Below are positions 59,370 through 64,000 of a stretch of DNA of 64,000 nucleotides, in pieces (position 1 is the first letter of the stretch; each line of letters starts with the position of its first letter). The DNA is from Siphonodentalium dalli (lineage: Eukaryota > Mollusca > Scaphopoda > Gadilida > Siphonodentaliidae). The notes beneath the pieces are model-generated. The model was not told the DNA's origin, did no database searches, and saw only the letters and a list, made by a program, of their open reading frames with translations. The stretch is from assembly GCA_032622095.1 (NCBI GenBank), contig CP136061.1, positions 185,696,369 to 185,760,368 on the forward strand, in the 5' to 3' direction. A program made the translations under genes and the position numbers.

Positions 59370-60392
59370 TAAGGCCACTGTTTTTTGATTAGTTGGTTAG
59401 CGGAATTTTTTCTGGAAAAGTTGGGTCGGTCGGTCGGAAAACAAAATAAAATAATGGAAAACACTCAAATATTAAAATTTTCAAATAAAAGCAAATGAAA
59501 ATAACTTTGTATCATATCTATTATCTTACATCTATTATTGGCATCTCAATATACAGCAAGATACTTGATCTGACTAGAAAAACAAGGTTGATATATGTTT
59601 GTAATCACTTTTAATACTCTTTAAACATAACATAGCAAAAACGCAAAACCAGATGTTGATTTTATTTGACATTATACAGTATATACATTTTACATATAGT
59701 AGTACTACTATATATTCAGTTATTCTAAAATTTAAATACAAGAATGGATGATTTTGCCTTTTTTTGAGTTTTGGTCTCAATTTAATAAATTTCAATTTTA
59801 TTTGCAAATTATTTCTTAATATTTACCTGCACTGGCACTTCTTCAACAATAGACCTGCTCCTAGCGAAAATGTACTTGTATCCAAATGAACTGAGGGCCG
59901 ACACCGGAATGTCAGGTTCCTCGATTTCGGTGACCCCTCAGTAAATTGTTCGGTAAGACCACCAAAGTAGTCACGACAAATCAATGCATCGTCCTCGACA
60001 AACAAGAACAGCTCTCGAACTGTTATTTCGGGATAAACACATTTCAGCTGTGTTCTTATGGTCTTGTTTTCCGAAATGACAACTACACACAGATATACTT
60101 TCGCCATTTCGAAAAAACGAAAGTAGCCTAGCGTTGTTACAAGATTACCTAGTAGCGGAAGTGATGCAGAAAACACGGATGTGAAACGTCGCCAAAATTA
60201 ATCCGTTCCTACAAACGGTACACAAAGCGATCTTTTTTCATTTTTATAATAAAATAAAATTTTGAGGTCGGATAAAACGGGTCGGCGGCCATATAAAAAA
60301 AGTTCGGAACACAATTTTATTTTTTTCTAAAAACCGAAAAAAAAACGACTTGGCGGATCCGCGAACCAACTAATAAAAAAACAGTGGCCTAA
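59370..60392 (-). mobile_element. About 1.02-kb inverted-repeat element carrying an exon-like frame
   Basis: The left end (59370-) reads TAAGGCCACTGTTTTTTGAT and continues with 'tagttggttagcgga'. The right end inverted (60392-) reads TTAGGCCACTGTTTTTTTAT and continues with 'tagttggttcgcgga'. These are inverted repeats of about 35 bp with few mismatches. Edges are TA-rich and no unambiguous target duplication is seen. Inside, on the minus strand, lies an open exon-like frame (59827-60107). The superfamily is not assigned. Confidence 0.75.
59827..60107 (-). CDS. Unrecognised exon-like frame inside the inverted-repeat element
   Basis: The frame starts at an ATG in a good context (cgaaATGGCG) and reads MAKVYLCVVVISENKTIRTQ. 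It then passes YPEITVRELFLFVEDDALIC and GLTEQFTEGSPKSRNLTF to LLLKKCQC. It ends at CAG|gtaaat, a canonical donor, so it may be a first exon. An upstream in-frame ATG at 60176 would add 23 residues. It is more CpG-rich than the surroundings and has a protein-like composition. No domain is recognised. It could be a captured host exon or an element-encoded frame. No acceptor for a second exon was identified. Confidence 0.45.
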
Positions 60393-60649
60393 CTATATTT
60401 TTTTGATATGTCACGTGGCCATTTGCAACAACATAAATATAACTGCTTACACTATGGTAGGGGTGACAGGCTTTATAGATGTTATATTAACTTTTCTTTT
60501 TTGACCCATAAATTCCAGTTAAAGTTTCTCTTTTGACCCATAAATTCAAATAATTTGTGTCATTATTTACATTTGTGTGTACTACTTTAGTACATAACAG
60601 TATACTCTATAATTCCACATCAAAATTCTAGATTATGCTTTTGATCATA

Positions 60650-60722
60650 GCTTTTGATCATAGCAATTTACTTTTGCCAAGGGATGGATTAAACATTTGC
60701 CGACCATGATCGGCCTCTCGTT
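60650..60722 (+). mobile_element. 3' end of the hairpin-ended repeat family, copy 4
   Basis: 'atagcaatttacttttgccaagggatgg' leads to an imperfect hairpin GCCGACCATGATCGGC (60699-60714) and CTCTCGTT. It is the fourth occurrence of this terminus. Confidence 0.65.
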
Positions 60723-61160
60723 TTAATCTCAATATTCACAATATACTTATACATGTTGTAATAAGTAAGATTAGAAAATTCTTCATTTTAGAGTGAAATC
60801 AATGATCTGTCCACATGTCAGAGACATGTTATAATGATACCACCTATACCACAGGCAAATTTCTGAAGTAACAAGTGAAAAATAATTCTACCAGTCTCCT
60901 GTGACAAGTAAATGTTTCTGAACATTTCTAGCCCTGCATGATATTGTCTCCCCCACAATTACTAGGAAGAGTTGTACCCCTTTGTAATATTGCAGAAATT
61001 GTTCAACTTTAACTGGATCGCTGCTAAATATCCTACATAAACGTAATAAAATGCGTATATATATTTCAACAAACCGAAAATTATTGAATTTTTATACTCG
61101 GAGTTGATAATTTGCACTCTTTTCTCAAATTTGACCCCCATATATATACATTTGTGATTA

Positions 61161-61510
61161 TGTTATGAGCCTGGATGTCTCACTAGGCTATGGTTATGGG
61201 CTTGGATGTCTTAATAGGCTATGGTTATGAGTCTGGATGTCTCATTAGGCTATGGCTATGCCTATGGGCCTGGATGTCTCATTAGCCATTAGGCTATGGT
61301 TATGAGCCTTGATGTCTCATTAGACTATGGTTATGGGTCTGGATGTCTCATTAGGCAATGATTATGAGTCTGGATGTCTCATTAGGCAATGGTTATGGGC
61401 CTGGATGTCTCATTAGGCTATGGTTATGAGCCTGGTTGTCTGTTTGTCAAAGTAGGTTATCGATATGAGCCTGGATGTCTGATTAGGTTATGGTTATGAG
61501 CTTGGTTGTC
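61161..61510. repeat. 31-bp minisatellite
   Basis: About eleven copies of 'ttatgagcctggatgtctca' plus 'ttaggctatgg', with variants (gggctt, gagtct) and one 6-11-bp interruption near 61255-61295. It lies in intron 10 of MDM1. Confidence 0.92.
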
Positions 61511-61802
61511 GGCCGCCCTTAGGGCAAAATATTTGTAATTTTTCTCAAACTTTTCGCGATATAAGTACCTTTTCTGACAATTTTATTGGTCGGCATCCAT
61601 TCAAACTTCACAATGTCCCAATTTAATTATATATGTAACAATATTTCTTAAATATTACCTAACAAATGCTATTTAAATGATTTAAACTAAACAAAAGTTG
61701 ACTAAACAAGACAGTGTCATTGCCAAAGCCCATATCTGGGCTTCCAGCACTCTTACATTGGGTCCAAATATGGGCTTTCAGCACTGAACCAGTTAACTAA
61801 TG

Positions 61803-62947
61803 CAGGGCTGGCGATCTAGAAAATCCAGGAGGGCTATTAATAGCCCTCCTAGATATGCCTAGGAGGGCTATAGCCCTCCTCAACTTTTAAAGTTATGATT
61901 TATTTTATCTGAGTTACTACTGCCGTTAGTTTGTCTATTTTTGATGTTGTATAACTCCATTTAAATTAATTTTCTTCATGTGGAAACAAAGTGTCCACAG
62001 AGTTGTGAATGTCAAAATCCCCCACAATAATTATGGTATGGTGAATATTTAACTATGTTTTATATGTTGTGATAATCTATATGAACCAGAAACAAAATGT
62101 AAGAGTGTTTGTACTCAACACTTTGTCAGTCGGTGTCCAACCCATGCAACGGAATTGGGTGAGTTTGTCCACATTAAATGCATTCTCCATGATAGTGTAA
62201 TTTTACGTAAAATACACAATCAAGAACAATATTAAATCCAGTATATTTGCACTTGAATATTGACTGCTTTTTCTCTCAAAGTAATCCATATTCCATTGTC
62301 GATCGCAGACTGCTGCTTGCAGCGGTCAAGTCGCTATCTATAGATTTACTGGGTGTTTGCAATTGGGGACATAGACAATAGTTTCTGAACTTTAATAATT
62401 GAATAACAGTGTAAACTAGAATACGTGGATACATTTAGCTAATTATATTAAAATATTGTCAATCGAAGCGATAAAAGACAGCTGCAAGCTAAATACAATT
62501 TTCACTGATAGGAACCGGAAACGGAACGAAAGGTTGAACTTAATTGGGACAGTGACATTTGGTTCTCACTATCCACAAACATGTGTCATTTTATCCAGTG
62601 AAATATATTGTAAGCTCAATCTTATGAAGAGAAATTATTTATTTTGGTCATAAAATGTGTGAGAATCAATCAAAAGATCAGATTTACGAAATAGTTCGTT
62701 CCGGAATTTTCTGATTCCGCTATAATTCCCATTTGACATTACCGCAGGTCACGCATGCGCACAGTCCCCACACTGTACAATATAATTACGATTTCGATGC
62801 AGTATTTTACTCATTAAACACAATAAAATAACTAAATAATAAATGTCCTATCGTAGACGAGGCGGGCTATAAAAAGCCCGCCTTGGAAAATTCTAGGCGG
62901 GCTGTAGGCGGGCAGCCCGCCAGCCCGCCTTGAGATTTCCAGGCCTG
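61803..62947. mobile_element. 1145-bp hAT-like element
   Basis: The left end is CAGGGCTGGCGATCTAGAAA and the right end inverted is CAGGCCTGGAAATCTCAAGG. Both are followed by long GC-rich palindromic blocks (left 'ggagggctat..atagccctcc', right 'aggcgggc..gcccgcct'). A 6-bp direct repeat CTAATG flanks it (61797-61802, 62948-62953). CAGG.. ends fit hAT, but a 6-bp rather than 8-bp duplication is atypical. No transposase frame; the plus frame 62456-62653 is not recognised. Confidence 0.75.
62752..62761. promoter_or_regulatory. NRF1-type core inside the hAT-like element
   Basis: CGCATGCGCA lies within 'gtcacgcatgcgcacagtcc'. The same context recurs at 63653. Sequence match only. Confidence 0.3.
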
Positions 62948-63231
62948 CTAATGTCAACTGATTTACTTCATATTTGGTATTTGAGACTCCCTGAACAATG
63001 TTTTGATAAAGTAAAAAAAATGTCCATTTTAGGTGGAGCTACACTCATTTCGTAATTTTTTTGGTCAAATTTTACTAACACCATAACTTCACCCAATTTC
63101 AGTTGACTCTATTATTTGGTACATGAGACTGAACATGTTAGCACATTTTCAATCTAAGCCTAAGTATGCCTTAGCTGTCAAAACGTGATTGCATAGTGAT
63201 TCTTGTTTGGGATCGACCAAGTCTGTCATTT

Positions 63232-63324
63232 GCGAATTAAGGTCCCCAGAGGGTGAATTTAGTGATGCTCTTCCTCATAGTGGGCTAGCATCACTAAGTT
63301 CACCCTCTGGGGACCTCATTCTGC
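63232..63324. mobile_element. Small palindromic module (GCAGAATGAGG family)
   Basis: 'aggtccccagagggtgaatt' and 'tagtgatgct' are inverted at the right as 'agcatcactaagttcaccct' and 'ctggggacctcattctgc'. Same family as the modules at 42568-42659 and 42834-42924. A degraded relative lies at 63452-63506. Confidence 0.8.
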
Positions 63325-64000
63325 TTAGGCCTCATCTTCTCGGGAAAGTTTCTTTAGTATAAAATTTCTATAGAAACTTCTTCGCATAGATGCTATTTCT
63401 TTTTTAGTTTATTCTCTATATCTCCAAATTGGCAGAAAACATTGCATAATCGAGGTTCCCAATAGGTGTACATCACAATATTCACCATTTGGGAAATTCA
63501 ATCTGAGTCTATATTTCCGCTAAAGGAAGCCGTTCACACTGAACTATATGGATATATGTCCTGCGTTTGTAAACCATAGTAGAAAAGGGGTTAACTTTTT
63601 GTGGTCGCCTACGATCCCTCACGGTCTTCAGTGGCTTGCTCGGAATCAGTCACGCATGCGCAGTCCCAATATAACCGATTGAATCTCGTCATTTTATTTT
63701 CTGCTACCAAACCGAACGGAAGTCTAAAGGACTACTTAGGTAGGGGGAGTTCCTCTCTATCTTGGCTCTTCATATTAAAATAAAACAACATTATAAAGGG
63801 ATGTGTATCCTTTACTAGGAGGATGATAATTTCATTCGTTTCCTTCCTAAGGGAGCCATTTTTAGAGTGGGTATTCCCCTAGTTTGCTGCATGCTTCACA
63901 CTAACTGACCTATCACACACCTAGGTCGTTCTGCTGCATGTTTTGGGGGGCAGAGGCTCAGACCTGAATATTCCGTATGGTGACCGTGAAAATTTACCTG
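63325..64000. other. Right edge of window; MDM1 intron continues, no exon seen
   Basis: Contains the degraded palindromic module at 63452-63506 and an NRF1-type core CGCATGCGCA at 63653-63662. The plus frame 63601-63783 shows no domain. Confidence 0.45.

Overview
The window is eukaryotic: AT-rich, dominated by introns and repeats, with canonical GT/AG splice sites and no bacterial-type operons. It suggests a lophotrochozoan, most likely a mollusc. The reasons are the one recognisable gene, which is an animal centriole gene, and several repeat families of a style I associate with mollusc genomes: (GTCC/GTCT)n followed by tandem blocks reading like 'gccgatttcgacgaaatttggta'. Species cannot be named from the sequence.

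Layout: 1-740 is a degenerate 42-bp minisatellite. 2287-19736 is a 17.4-kb head-to-tail array of a nearly identical 1354-bp unit (12.9 copies). Each unit contains a 461-bp inverted-repeat-bounded (MITE-like) segment. Private variants shared by every second unit show a two-unit higher-order pattern at the right end. 20308-27580 is transposon territory: a large inverted-repeat element, a TTAA-flanked MITE, two head-to-tail Helitron-like elements and a 5'-truncated LINE on the minus strand.

27935-56538 holds the 5' part of MDM1 on the plus strand, coding for the microtubule-binding centriole protein. I could assemble ten exons in one continuous frame (437 codons). They carry the family's SEY/TEY motifs and every splice junction fits GT/AG. 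The gene runs off the right edge, because the downstream exons were not found before 64000. Exon 1 (MPVKFK plus donor) is present twice, in two copies of a duplicated ~240-bp segment 2.36 kb apart. Only the upstream copy keeps an NRF1-type palindrome. A 930-bp hAT-type element with an exact 8-bp target duplication sits between the two copies and interrupts an antisense coding-like remnant.

The introns and the 3' region are packed with non-autonomous elements: TTAA-flanked MITEs, hAT MITEs with target duplications, fold-back elements, a tRNA-derived SINE remnant, and a recurrent family with hairpins at both ends that resembles Helentron-associated elements. One copy of that family ends 23 nt before exon 8. 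A further inverted-repeat element at 59370-60392 carries an open, exon-like frame with a good start context and a splice donor. Most other open frames look like chance or repeat-derived frames.
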